Source: JAFGJU01 sp964570935 (GTDB lineage Bacteria; Eisenbacteria; RBG-16-71-46; JAFGJU01). From it: 32,006 bases of DNA. Position 1 is the first letter of the stretch; every line of letters starts with the position of its first letter. The stretch lies in the NCBI GenBank assembly GCA_964570935.1, contig CAZMZP010000052.1, positions 1 to 32,006 on the forward strand. The letters are read 5' to 3'. Below, piece after piece: positions 6,812 through 14,606 of the stretch. The position numbers and the translations under genes were made by a program. The notes under the pieces are model-generated. The model did not search any database. It was not told where the DNA came from and saw only the letters and a list, made by a program, of their open reading frames with translations.

Positions 6812-8791
6812 ATGAGTACGAACCCCGCAGAGTCAGCTTCCGAGAAGTCCTCGAAAATCTGTTTCAACCCCGTGACCCAGGGCGGGGCCAATTGCGCGGA
6901 ACTTGTGGAATCGTCGCCGTGCAGCCAGGCCTGCCCAATAGGCACCAACGTCAAGGCCTACGTGTCCCTCATCGCCACCGGCAGGTTCGAAGAGGCGCTG
7001 GACGTGGCCAGGGAGCCCAACCCGTTTCCCGGAATATGCGGGCGCGTTTGCACTCATCCGTGCGAGCAGAAGTGCAATCGCAGTGACCGCGACGACCCGG
7101 TGGCCATCGCGTGGTTGAAACGCTTCGCCGCCGACTACGAGCTGAGGCGCGGGATTCCCACGCCCGAGCGCGTGACCGCGTGGCGAAAGGAGAAGGTCGC
7201 CGTGGTGGGCGCCGGCCCGGCGGGTCTGACCGCCGCGCGGGACCTGGTGCTCAAGGGGTACCATGTCACGGTGTTCGAGGCTCTGGACAAGCCGGGCGGG
7301 ATGCTGATCGGAGGCATTCCCATGTTCAGGCTTCCCAGAAGGATAGTCTCGTTGGAGATCAAGGCCATCCGGGACCTGGGCGTGGAGATCAGGACCGGCG
7401 TCGCCTTCGGAAAGGACGTCACCCTCGAATCCCTCAAGGCAGAAGGCTACAAAGCCGTCCTGCTGGCCGTCGGAGCGTGGAAGAGTCTCAAGATAGGGGC
7501 GAAGGGCGAGGACGTGGAAGGCGTTTACGACTGCATAGGTTTTCTGGCGAAGGTGAACGAGGGCAAGCATCCAGGGCTCAAGGGCAAGGTTGCCGTGATC
7601 GGCGGCGGCAACTCGGCAGTCGACTCGGCAAGGGCCGCCGTGAGGATGGGCGCTGATTCCGTGGCCATCTACTACAGGCGGACGGAGAAGGAGATGCCCG
7701 CGGCCGCGTCCGAGGTGGAAGAGGCTAAGCACGAGGGCGTAGAGATCAACATGCTGGTCGCTCCGGTGGAGGTCATCGCGAAAGACGGCAGAGTCTCGGC
7801 GATGAGACTCCAGAAGATGCGGCTCGGCGAACCGGACTCGAGCGGCAGAAGACGGCCGGTGCCGATCGAAGGTTCGGAGTACACGGTCGACATGGACCAC
7901 ATCATCAGCGCAATAGGCCAGAAGCCAGACCTGAGTTTCGCCGAACAATTGAAGGATCTCAAGCTGACTTCCTGGGGCACGCTGCAGGCGGACGAGAAGA
8001 CGCTTGTGACCTCCGTGCCCGGCGTCTTCGCCGCCGGCGACGCCGTCACCGGTCCCGCCACGGTGGTGGAGGCCATAGGAGCGGGCCACAGGTCGGCCGC
8101 CGGTATACACAGCTACCTGAGCGGCGAGGAATTGTCACTCCCGCCCACGGGTCTCAAGACTGGCGCGAGCGAGTACGAGCTCAAACCGCCCGAGCCTGCG
8201 CGGACGACGCGGAGGCCGGTCGAGAAGCGCGAAGTGACGCAGCTCAAGAGCAATTTCGAAGAGGTGGAGCTGGGGTTCAACGAGCTTGCCGCCATGGAAG
8301 AGGCGCTCAGGTGTCTCCGCTGCGGGCCCTGCTACGAGTGCAGAGTCTGCATACAGGAATGCGAGAAAGAAGTCATGGTGCTGGCCGGCTCGAACGACGA
8401 GGTGACGCCCGTCGTGTTGAGGGTCCCGCCCGACATGCGGACGGCGCTCGACGGCGCGAAGGCCGTGCTTTCGACCGCCGGCGGCGAAGAACGTGCAGGC
8501 CGTGTCCACATCGAGGGGACGCTGGTCAACGTCGTGTGCACCGTCAACGAAGAGATGTGCCGCGGCTGCGGGACCTGCGAAGCGGTCTGCCTCTACGCCG
8601 CGCCCCGAGTGAGCTTCCGGAAGGACCGAAACGCCCTGGTGGCAAGCGTGAACGAGAAGGAATGCAAGGGGTGTGGCACGTGCGCCGCGATGTGCCCTTC
8701 GGGGGCCATGCAGCAGAAGTATTTCACTGATAAACACATCTTCGACGCGCTGAAGGAGCAGCTGGCTCCGGAGAAGAGTAAGACCGCCTGA
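6812..8791 (+). CDS. GltD-like FAD/NAD(P) oxidoreductase with ferredoxin domains
   Basis: A 659-residue iron-sulfur flavoprotein. The N-terminal about 115 residues are the cysteine-rich domain of glutamate synthase small-chain-like proteins (CSQACPIGTNV; CGRVCTHPCEQKC). A FAD site GAGPAGLTAA begins near residue 131 and an NAD(P) site GGGNSAVDSA near 264; FAAGDAVTGPATVVEAI near 407 closes the FAD domain. A dense cysteine cluster (CLRCGPCYECRVCIQEC, from 501) and two [4Fe-4S] motifs CRGCGTCEAVC (about 584) and CKGCGTCAAMCP (about 618) follow. The family moves electrons between NAD(P)H and ferredoxin or a partner dehydrogenase; no glutamate synthase large subunit is present in the window, so classical GltBD activity is unlikely. 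It is first in an operon: 1 nt separates it from the next gene. GGGGAAGG about 8 nt before the ATG supports this start. Confidence 0.88.
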   Translation: MSTNPAESASEKSSKICFNPVTQGGANCAELVESSPCSQACPIGTNVKAYVSLIATGRFEEALDVAREPNPFPGICGRVCTHPCEQKCNRSDRDDPVAIAWLKRFAADYELRRGIPTPERVTAWRKEKVAVVGAGPAGLTAARDLVLKGYHVTVFEALDKPGGMLIGGIPMFRLPRRIVSLEIKAIRDLGVEIRTGVAFGKDVTLESLKAEGYKAVLLAVGAWKSLKIGAKGEDVEGVYDCIGFLAKVNEGKHPGLKGKVAVIGGGNSAVDSARAAVRMGADSVAIYYRRTEKEMPAAASEVEEAKHEGVEINMLVAPVEVIAKDGRVSAMRLQKMRLGEPDSSGRRRPVPIEGSEYTVDMDHIISAIGQKPDLSFAEQLKDLKLTSWGTLQADEKTLVTSVPGVFAAGDAVTGPATVVEAIGAGHRSAAGIHSYLSGEELSLPPTGLKTGASEYELKPPEPARTTRRPVEKREVTQLKSNFEEVELGFNELAAMEEALRCLRCGPCYECRVCIQECEKEVMVLAGSNDEVTPVVLRVPPDMRTALDGAKAVLSTAGGEERAGRVHIEGTLVNVVCTVNEEMCRGCGTCEAVCLYAAPRVSFRKDRNALVASVNEKECKGCGTCAAMCPSGAMQQKYFTDKHIFDALKEQLAPEKSKTA

Positions 8792-8792
8792 C

Positions 8793-10877
8793 ATGGATTC
8801 GTCCGCGAGGATTGCGAGCCACCCCGTAATAGACGTCGTCGAACGCCGCGACGTCCAGTTTGCCTTCAACGGCAGGCGACTGCTGGCCAAAGAAGGCGAG
8901 GTCATTTCCTCGGCCGTGTTCGCGCACGGCATCCACATCTTCGGTCATCACCACAGGGACGGCAGCCCGCAGGGCATCTTCTGCGTGAACGGGCAGTGTT
9001 CGCAGTGTCTCGTCGCGGCCGACGGTGTGCCGGTTAAGGCGTGCATGACGCCGGTGCGCGAGGGAATGGACGTGCGGAGCTGCGAGGGCCTGCCGGCCCT
9101 GCCCGCGGCGGACGACCTGCCCGGTTTCAAAGAGATCCCCCTGCGCAAGACCAGAGTCCTCGTCATAGGCGGAGGGCCCGCGGGCATCTGCGCCGCCATC
9201 GAGCTGGGGAAACTGGGCGTCCAGGTGCTTCTGGTCGACGACAAGCCGGACCTGGGCGGCAAGCTCACTCTGCAGACGCATTCCTTCTTCGGCTCCAAGA
9301 GCGATTGTTGGGCTGGCACGCGCGGCATCCGCATCGCGGAGCTCCTGCGCCGCGAGGTTTCGAGGCTCAACAACGTGGATGTCTGGCTGGAGGCCACGGC
9401 GGTGGGCGTGTTCTCGGACAGGAAAGTGGGCGTCCTGCGGGCGGGGAAGTACGCGCTCGTGGAGCCGGACGTGCTCCTGGTGTCGTGTGGAGCTCGAGAA
9501 AAGACTCTGCCCTTTCCCGGATGCGACCTGCCGGGGGTGTACGGCGCGGGCGCGTTTCAAACCCTGGCCAACAGGGACCTGGTCAAGCCGTCCGAGAGGC
9601 TGTTCGTGGTGGGCGGCGGGAACGTAGGTCTCATCGGGAGCTATCACGCGATGCAGGCCGGCATTCGTGTCGTGGGCCTCTGCGAGGCGCTTCCTGAATG
9701 CTCCGGCTACAAGGTTCACAGGGACAAGATCGGAAGACTCGGGGTTCCAGTGTACACGTCTCACACGGTGGTGAGCGCGGAGGGCAGGGAGCAAGTCGAG
9801 AGCGTCACGATTGCCCAGTGCGGCAAGGACTTCAGACCCATTGCAGGGACCGAGAAATCCTTCGCGGTGGACACAGTCCTGATTGCGGTGGGGCTTTCAC
9901 CGATAGACGAGCTGTACGAACAGGCGCGGCAGTTCGGCATGGACGTACACGCCGCGGGTGATTCGGAAGAGATAGCGGAGGCAAGCGCCGCCATCTTCAG
10001 CGGCAAGTTGGCCGGCCGCAAGATCGCTCGCTCTCTCGGCCTCGAGTGCGACATACCGCCCGAGTGGGACGAGCTCGCGGCCCTGCTGCGCAGCAAGCCT
10101 GGCCGCACGTTCGAGCTGAGGGTTTCGTCGTCCCTTCCGCCCAAGTTCCCGATTGTAAGGTGCACAGAAGAGATACCCTGCGACCCCTGCACGAAAGTGT
10201 GCCCCAAGAAATCCATCGTGATTCCCGCAGGGTCCATCACCGGAGTCCCCGAGTTCCGCGGAGAGTGTCTGGGCTGCGCGCGGTGCGTGGCCGGCTGCCC
10301 GGGTCTGGCCATCACGCTTGTGGAGTTGGACTACGACCCCGAGAAGAAGCTGGCTCTGCTCACGCTGCCCTACGAGCTTGCGGACGGGCTGGTGCCCACG
10401 GGGCAGGAGGTGGAGACCGCGGACTTCTTAGGGAAGGCGGTGGGCCGCGGTAGAGTGGTGGCCTTCAAGGACAGCCCGGCGCAGGTCAAATGCAGACTGA
10501 TGCTTCTGGAAGTGCCCTACTCCGACGCGATGACCGTGGCGGGCGTAAGGACTCAGGCGCCGGAGGCGACGGCCATGGCGGACGGAGTTGGCGCGGCCGC
10601 GAGGGCGGCGGGCGCGGACCCGATGGTCTGCCGGTGCGAGCGGGTCAGCAAGTCACTGATAGTCGAGCAGCTCCGAGCGGGCGTGAGGGACATGAACCAG
10701 CTCAAGGCGACGCTCAGGACCGGAATGGGCGCCTGCGGCGGGAAGACGTGCAGTGAGCTTATTCTGGGCATCTGCCGGGAAGAGGGAATACGGCTGTCTG
10801 ATGTGACTCAGTTCTCGCCTCGGCCGTTCGAGGCCGAGTTGCCGCTTTTCGCTCTGAGCGGCTGTGATTCTGATTAG
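8793..10877 (+). CDS. Multi-cofactor FAD oxidoreductase, fused HcnA+HcnB / opine oxidase / proline dehydrogenase alpha-like subunit
   Basis: A 694-residue protein with four cofactor regions in order. First is a [2Fe-2S] ferredoxin fold with Cys64, Cys69, Cys72 and Cys84. Then comes a two-dinucleotide pyridine nucleotide-disulfide oxidoreductase module (GGGPAGICAAIEL near 127; GGGNVGLIGSY near 275). Two [4Fe-4S] motifs follow from Cys457 (CTEEIPCDPCTKVCP) and Cys492 (CLGCARCVAGCP). Last is a BFD-type [2Fe-2S] domain with Cys613, Cys615, Cys648 and Cys653. In hydrogen cyanide synthase, opine oxidases and some archaeal proline dehydrogenases, these parts are split over separate subunits; here they are one chain. 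It begins 1 nt after the upstream stop without an obvious ribosome binding site, so translational coupling is likely, and it overlaps or abuts the DAO-type gene, its probable catalytic partner. Confidence 0.88.
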   Translation: MDSSARIASHPVIDVVERRDVQFAFNGRRLLAKEGEVISSAVFAHGIHIFGHHHRDGSPQGIFCVNGQCSQCLVAADGVPVKACMTPVREGMDVRSCEGLPALPAADDLPGFKEIPLRKTRVLVIGGGPAGICAAIELGKLGVQVLLVDDKPDLGGKLTLQTHSFFGSKSDCWAGTRGIRIAELLRREVSRLNNVDVWLEATAVGVFSDRKVGVLRAGKYALVEPDVLLVSCGAREKTLPFPGCDLPGVYGAGAFQTLANRDLVKPSERLFVVGGGNVGLIGSYHAMQAGIRVVGLCEALPECSGYKVHRDKIGRLGVPVYTSHTVVSAEGREQVESVTIAQCGKDFRPIAGTEKSFAVDTVLIAVGLSPIDELYEQARQFGMDVHAAGDSEEIAEASAAIFSGKLAGRKIARSLGLECDIPPEWDELAALLRSKPGRTFELRVSSSLPPKFPIVRCTEEIPCDPCTKVCPKKSIVIPAGSITGVPEFRGECLGCARCVAGCPGLAITLVELDYDPEKKLALLTLPYELADGLVPTGQEVETADFLGKAVGRGRVVAFKDSPAQVKCRLMLLEVPYSDAMTVAGVRTQAPEATAMADGVGAAARAAGADPMVCRCERVSKSLIVEQLRAGVRDMNQLKATLRTGMGACGGKTCSELILGICREEGIRLSDVTQFSPRPFEAELPLFALSGCDSD

Positions 10878-10890
10878 GAGACCGTGGCAA

Positions 10891-12054
10891 TTGGAGAACT
10901 TCGACGCCATAGTGATCGGCGCGGGCAGCGCGGGCCTCCCTTGCGCTTACTACCTCGCTCTTGACGGGCTCAAGGTACTCGTCGTGGAGAGCAACCCGTC
11001 CGCCGGACAGGGCGAGAACAAGGCGGCCATAGGCGGCGCGAGGGCGACGCATTCGCAGCCGGCCAAGATACGGTTGTGCCTCGAGAGTCTGAAAGCGTTT
11101 TCCTCCTGGAAGGAAGAGCACGGTTTCGACGTGGACTGGAAGAAGGGTGGTTACTGCTTTCCGGTGTACCGGGAATCGGACGAGGCGGCTCTCAAGAGTT
11201 TCCTGCCGGTCCAGAGAAAGTTCGAGCTGAACATAGACTGGGTGGCCGCGGACAGAATCCGCGAGCTAGTGCCGGGAATAAACCCGGACGGGTTGCGCGG
11301 CGGCACCCATTCACCGGACGACGGCCAAGTTTCGCCCCTCCTGGTGTCGGCCTCCTACCACGCGCTGTCGCTGGCCCGCGGCGTCAAGTTCGCCTTCGGC
11401 GAGGAAGTGGTGGAGATAGCGCAGAGCGGCGGCAGGGTGACCGGACTTCGCACTCAGAAGAACGAGTACTCGAGCCCCGTGGTGGTTAACGCCGCCGGCG
11501 CAGGCGCCAGAGGAATCGGACGCCTGAGCGGGCTCGACGTGCCGGTGACGCCCGACAGCCACGAAGGCGGGATATCGGCACCGGTGGAACATTTTCTCCA
11601 GCCGCTGGTCGTGGACCTGAGGCCCGGGCCCGAGGGCAAGAGCGCCAACTTCTACTTCGGCCAGAAGACTGAAGGCCAGCTGATATTCTGCTACACTCCG
11701 GCGCCGGCCATCCTGGGAACCGACAGGAGAAGCACCTCTGAATTCATGCCTGTCATCGGCAGAAGACTCATAGAGCTTATCCCCAGGCTGAAAAATCTGC
11801 TCATACGAAGAACATGGCGAGGGCTGTACCCCATGACTCCCGACGGAGTCCCGATTCTGGGAAGAGTCGAGGAGCTGAAGGGAATGTTCCTTGCGGTGGG
11901 TACCTGCGGCCAGGGCTTCATGATGGGGCCCGGCATCGGCAGAAATATCGCCAGCCTGGTTTCCACCGGCAAACCGTTGATGGAACAAGCGGTGTTTGAC
12001 ACGATGAACTTCCACCGCGACTTCGGGGCGACGAAGGTGGAAGCCCTCAAGTAA
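10891..12054 (+). CDS. DAO-family FAD-dependent amino/imino acid dehydrogenase (beta/HcnC-like subunit)
   Basis: A 387-residue flavoprotein of the D-amino acid oxidase fold: dinucleotide site GAGSAGLPCAYYLA near residue 10, acidic end of the second strand (VVES), and the C-terminal substrate/FAD block GTCGQGFMMGPGIGRNIASL. Relatives are sarcosine oxidase beta, proline dehydrogenase beta, HcnC and opine oxidase subunits, which oxidise secondary or primary amines and pass electrons to an alpha subunit like the one just upstream. I prefer the TTG at 10891, which has TAGGAG about 10 nt upstream; a GTG at 10864 would extend it by nine residues and overlap the upstream gene by 14 nt. Substrate is unknown: proline, sarcosine, glycine or an opine are all possible. 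Glutamate dehydrogenase nearby mildly favours proline. Confidence 0.85.
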   Translation: MENFDAIVIGAGSAGLPCAYYLALDGLKVLVVESNPSAGQGENKAAIGGARATHSQPAKIRLCLESLKAFSSWKEEHGFDVDWKKGGYCFPVYRESDEAALKSFLPVQRKFELNIDWVAADRIRELVPGINPDGLRGGTHSPDDGQVSPLLVSASYHALSLARGVKFAFGEEVVEIAQSGGRVTGLRTQKNEYSSPVVVNAAGAGARGIGRLSGLDVPVTPDSHEGGISAPVEHFLQPLVVDLRPGPEGKSANFYFGQKTEGQLIFCYTPAPAILGTDRRSTSEFMPVIGRRLIELIPRLKNLLIRRTWRGLYPMTPDGVPILGRVEELKGMFLAVGTCGQGFMMGPGIGRNIASLVSTGKPLMEQAVFDTMNFHRDFGATKVEALK

Positions 12055-12148
12055 GACCCGCGGCGCGGCGTCCGCCTGATTCGTTCCACGGTTTCGCCCT
12101 CCGGCTCCACTTTCTCACTCCCGCTGTCCAGAGAAAATGTCTTCCTGC

Positions 12149-12190
12149 TTGACCTAAGTCAAAGCCCTGCATGAGCCGAGCCTTTATGCT
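12149..12190 (+). promoter_or_regulatory. CRP/FNR-type activator site with class II promoter geometry
   Basis: The inverted repeat TTGAC-CTAA-GTCAA (12149-12162) matches the half-site layout of CRP/FNR-superfamily regulators (FNR: TTGAT-N4-ATCAA). A -10 element TATGCT lies at 12185-12190, predicting a start near 12197. The repeat centre (12155.5) is then at -41.5, the classical class II activator position. The -35 position (12162-12167, AAGCCC) is poor, as expected for an activator-dependent promoter. Confidence 0.65.
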
Positions 12191-12250
12191 TGAGTTGTTG
12201 ATTGCTCATGCTTCGCAGCAGGCCGGACAGGAAACCAAGGAGGAAACAGG

Positions 12251-13090
12251 ATGGGGACACTGACAAAGAGACACATCATAAAGATCGATGACGACAAGTG
12301 CACGGGCTGCGGCCTGTGCGTACCGTCGTGCGCCGAGGGTGCGATTCAGATTGTGAACGGCAAGGCCAGACTCGTGAGCGAGAAGTACTGCGACGGCCTG
12401 GGCGCCTGCCTTGGAGAATGTCCGGAAGGTGCGCTCCAGGTGATAGAGAGAGAGGCCGAGGCGTTCGACGAGGAGGCGGTCAAGGCATACCTCGCGCCGG
12501 CTCAGCCGGTCGCGGACACCGGGCACGAGGTGGGTTCGTCGCCGTCGGCTCAGGGCCGCCAGGCCGGCTCCACGCAAGCCGCGGACACTTGTCAGGCTCA
12601 CGGTGCGCATCATCACGGCGGGGCGCCGCACGCGTGTCCGGGAGCCAGGATGATGCACTTCGAGGCCGAAAAGGCGCCCGTTGCCTCGGCGACGGCTGCC
12701 CCGGGGAAATCCAGACTCACCCAGTGGCCGGTCCAGCTTATGCTCGTGCCGGTCGAGGCGCCCTACTTCAAGAACGCCGACATACTCGTGGCAGCTGACT
12801 GCGTGCCCTTCGCCCTGGCCGGATTCCACGAGGAGCTCCTCAAGGGGAAGGCGGTCGTCGTGGGATGTCCCAAGCTGGACGACGTGAGCTACTACGCGAA
12901 GAAGCTGGCCCAGATATTCTCTTGCTCCGGGGCCAGGAGCGTCACGGTGGCGACGATGGAGGTGCCGTGCTGCAGCGGGATGGTTCAAGCGGTGTACGAA
13001 GCCCTCGACATGGTTGACCGGTCGATACCCGTCTACACTGTCACGGTGGGGATCAGAGGTCAGATACTCAGCGAAGTCCGCTCGCGGTGA
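12251..13090 (+). CDS. 4Fe-4S ferredoxin-like protein with His/Cys-rich linker
   Basis: A 279-residue protein. Residues about 14-65 are a ferredoxin-like domain: a standard CTGCGLCVPSC motif and a second CDGLGACLGECP with different cysteine spacing (C-x5-C-x3-CP). A linker at about 111-135 is rich in His and Cys (CQAHGAHHHGG, then HACPGARM) and may bind metal. The C-terminal half (about 160-279) has a conserved-looking core DILVAADCVPFA, VVVGCPKLDD and VPCCSGM with further cysteines. Similar proteins are common in anaerobes and are usually listed only as 4Fe-4S proteins; the biochemical role is not known to me. AAGGAGG lies 7 nt before the ATG. It has its own FNR-type promoter, separate from the upstream operon, suggesting redox- or nitrosative-stress-dependent expression. 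Confidence 0.82.
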   Translation: MGTLTKRHIIKIDDDKCTGCGLCVPSCAEGAIQIVNGKARLVSEKYCDGLGACLGECPEGALQVIEREAEAFDEEAVKAYLAPAQPVADTGHEVGSSPSAQGRQAGSTQAADTCQAHGAHHHGGAPHACPGARMMHFEAEKAPVASATAAPGKSRLTQWPVQLMLVPVEAPYFKNADILVAADCVPFALAGFHEELLKGKAVVVGCPKLDDVSYYAKKLAQIFSCSGARSVTVATMEVPCCSGMVQAVYEALDMVDRSIPVYTVTVGIRGQILSEVRSR

Positions 13091-13184
13091 GGTTATTGAG
13101 CTGGTCGCGCGTGGCGCGGTCATTCTGCACGCGACTACCGGCCTCGCATTCAGCGGACGCGGGGCCGGGCTTCTTGCGCCTTGC

Positions 13185-13199
13185 GGCGCGGGGTGCGCC
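13185..13199 (+). terminator. Weak hairpin terminator
   Basis: GGCGC (13185-13189) pairs with GCGCC (13195-13199) around a 5-nt loop and is followed by TTATTG. A second GCGCC at 13176-13180 can pair with the same left arm, giving alternative folds. The U-tract is short, so termination may be partial. Confidence 0.35.
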
Positions 13200-13208
13200 T
13201 TATTGTGC

Positions 13209-13237
13209 TTGACACCCCGCGACACCGGTGAAAAAAT
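13209..13237 (+). promoter_or_regulatory. Candidate promoter for glutamate dehydrogenase
   Basis: A perfect -35 TTGACA (13209-13214) is followed 17 bp later by AAAAAT (13232-13237), a weak -10. The position, about 55 nt before the ATG and just after the hairpin, supports it. Confidence 0.35.
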
Positions 13238-13292
13238 CCCGAACTTGGCGAAGGCATCGCTCCGTCTTGAGACCCGAAGGGGAGGCCGCAAC

Positions 13293-14579
13293 ATGCCGGA
13301 AACACTCAATCCTTTCGCGATCGCACAGGCCCAGCTCGACCACGTGGCAAAAGTGATGAAACTTGACCCCGCGCTTCACGCCATGCTGAGAGAGCCCCGG
13401 CGCGAGCTCCACGTCTCCCTGCCCGTGAGAATGGACGACGGCTCCGTCAGGATCCTCAAGGGCTTCAGAGTCCAGCACAACGACGCCCGTGGTCCCTGCA
13501 AGGGAGGCATTCGCTTTCATCCGCTCGAGACGATAGACTCCGTGCGCGCGCTTGCGGCTTGGATGACCTGGAAGACGGCCCTTCTGGACCTTCCGTTCGG
13601 CGGCGGAAAGGGGGGCGTGATCTGTGATCCCGCGCAGATGTCTCTGGGCGAGCTCGAACGGCTCTCCCGCGCATACGTGAACGAGGTATGGCGGATACTG
13701 GGTCCTGAGAAGGACATCCCGGCTCCGGACGTGTACACGAACCCCCAGGTCATGTCCTGGATGATGGACGAGTACAGCAAGCACATGGGCTATCCTGTTC
13801 CCGGCGTGGTCACGGGCAAGCCCGTGAGTGTGGGCGGCTCCCTGGGCCGCGAGGACGCCACGGCCAGGGGTGGAGTGCTCGTCGTGCGAGAGGCCTCCAG
13901 GCACCTCGGGATAGACCCCGCGCACTCCAAGGTTGCGATCCAGGGCTTCGGCAACGTGGGCGGATTCGCCGCGACGCTGTCCAAAGACATCCTGGGTTCG
14001 GACATAGTCGCGGTCAGCGATATCTACGGCGGGATATACTCGGCACAAGGGCTCGACCCACATGCGGTCATGAGGCACAGGCAGAAGACGGGCACAGTGA
14101 CGGGCTTTCCCGGCGCCAGTCCCATCAGCAACGAGGCGATCCTGGAGCTGGACGTGGACGTGCTGTGGCCGGCGGCCATGGAGTCAGTCATCACCGGCTC
14201 GAACGCCGGCCGGGTGAAGGCCAGGATAGTGGCCGAGGCCGCCAACGGCCCCACGACTCCGGAGGCGGACAGGATACTGTTTGAAAAGGGTGTATTCATG
14301 CTGCCCGACCTGCTCTGCAACGCCGGCGGCGTCACGGCCTCCTACTTCGAGTGGGTGCAGAACATCACCGGCCTCAGGTGGGACGAGCAGACAGTCCACA
14401 AGGAGCTCGAGAAGAGAATGGACGCGGCCTTCCACGTCACCCTTGCGACTGCGGCGGCCGAGAAGGTGGACAACAGGACCGCGGCCTACATGGTCGCAGT
14501 GGGAAAAGTGGCCGAAGCCATGAGGGTGAGGGGCTGGCTGCAGAGCTACGTATGCGTGACTGCTGAGGTGAAGGAATGA
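13293..14579 (+). CDS. Glutamate dehydrogenase (Glu/Leu/Phe/Val dehydrogenase family)
   Basis: A 428-residue enzyme converting glutamate to 2-oxoglutarate and ammonia, reversibly, with NAD(P). Three key lysines are in place: Lys70 (GPCKGGIRFHP), Lys94 (MTWKTA) and Lys106 (FGGGKGG). Their spacing equals Lys89/Lys113/Lys125 of the Clostridium symbiosum enzyme. The coenzyme site VAIQGFGNVGGFAA and the C-terminal SYFEWVQNITGLRW are present. The ATG at 13293 follows GGGGAGG by about 8 nt and gives the usual hexameric GDH length; longer in-frame starts upstream would overlap the preceding gene. Residues around ETIDSVRALAA are encoded by a 25-bp stretch repeated exactly at 18759. The gene converges on the phosphatase with only 27 nt between stops; that gap holds GC-rich inverted repeats but no U-tract. 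Confidence 0.95.
   Translation: MPETLNPFAIAQAQLDHVAKVMKLDPALHAMLREPRRELHVSLPVRMDDGSVRILKGFRVQHNDARGPCKGGIRFHPLETIDSVRALAAWMTWKTALLDLPFGGGKGGVICDPAQMSLGELERLSRAYVNEVWRILGPEKDIPAPDVYTNPQVMSWMMDEYSKHMGYPVPGVVTGKPVSVGGSLGREDATARGGVLVVREASRHLGIDPAHSKVAIQGFGNVGGFAATLSKDILGSDIVAVSDIYGGIYSAQGLDPHAVMRHRQKTGTVTGFPGASPISNEAILELDVDVLWPAAMESVITGSNAGRVKARIVAEAANGPTTPEADRILFEKGVFMLPDLLCNAGGVTASYFEWVQNITGLRWDEQTVHKELEKRMDAAFHVTLATAAAEKVDNRTAAYMVAVGKVAEAMRVRGWLQSYVCVTAEVKE
13529..13553 (+). repeat. 25-bp exact repeat, copy 1 (inside glutamate dehydrogenase gene)
   Basis: The 25 bp beginning GACGATAGACTCC and ending GCGCGCGCTT are identical to 18759-18783. After one mismatch, a further CGG also matches. This copy encodes a conserved GDH segment, so it is likely the source. 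Confidence 0.85.
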
Positions 14580-14606
14580 CCCGGTCCGGTCTCCGGGCCG
14601 CGCGGC

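Noticed and set aside
13014..13292. Upstream extension of glutamate dehydrogenase
   Set aside because: The extension overlaps the preceding gene and crosses the hairpin and promoter; ATG 13293 has a good ribosome binding site and gives the standard family length.
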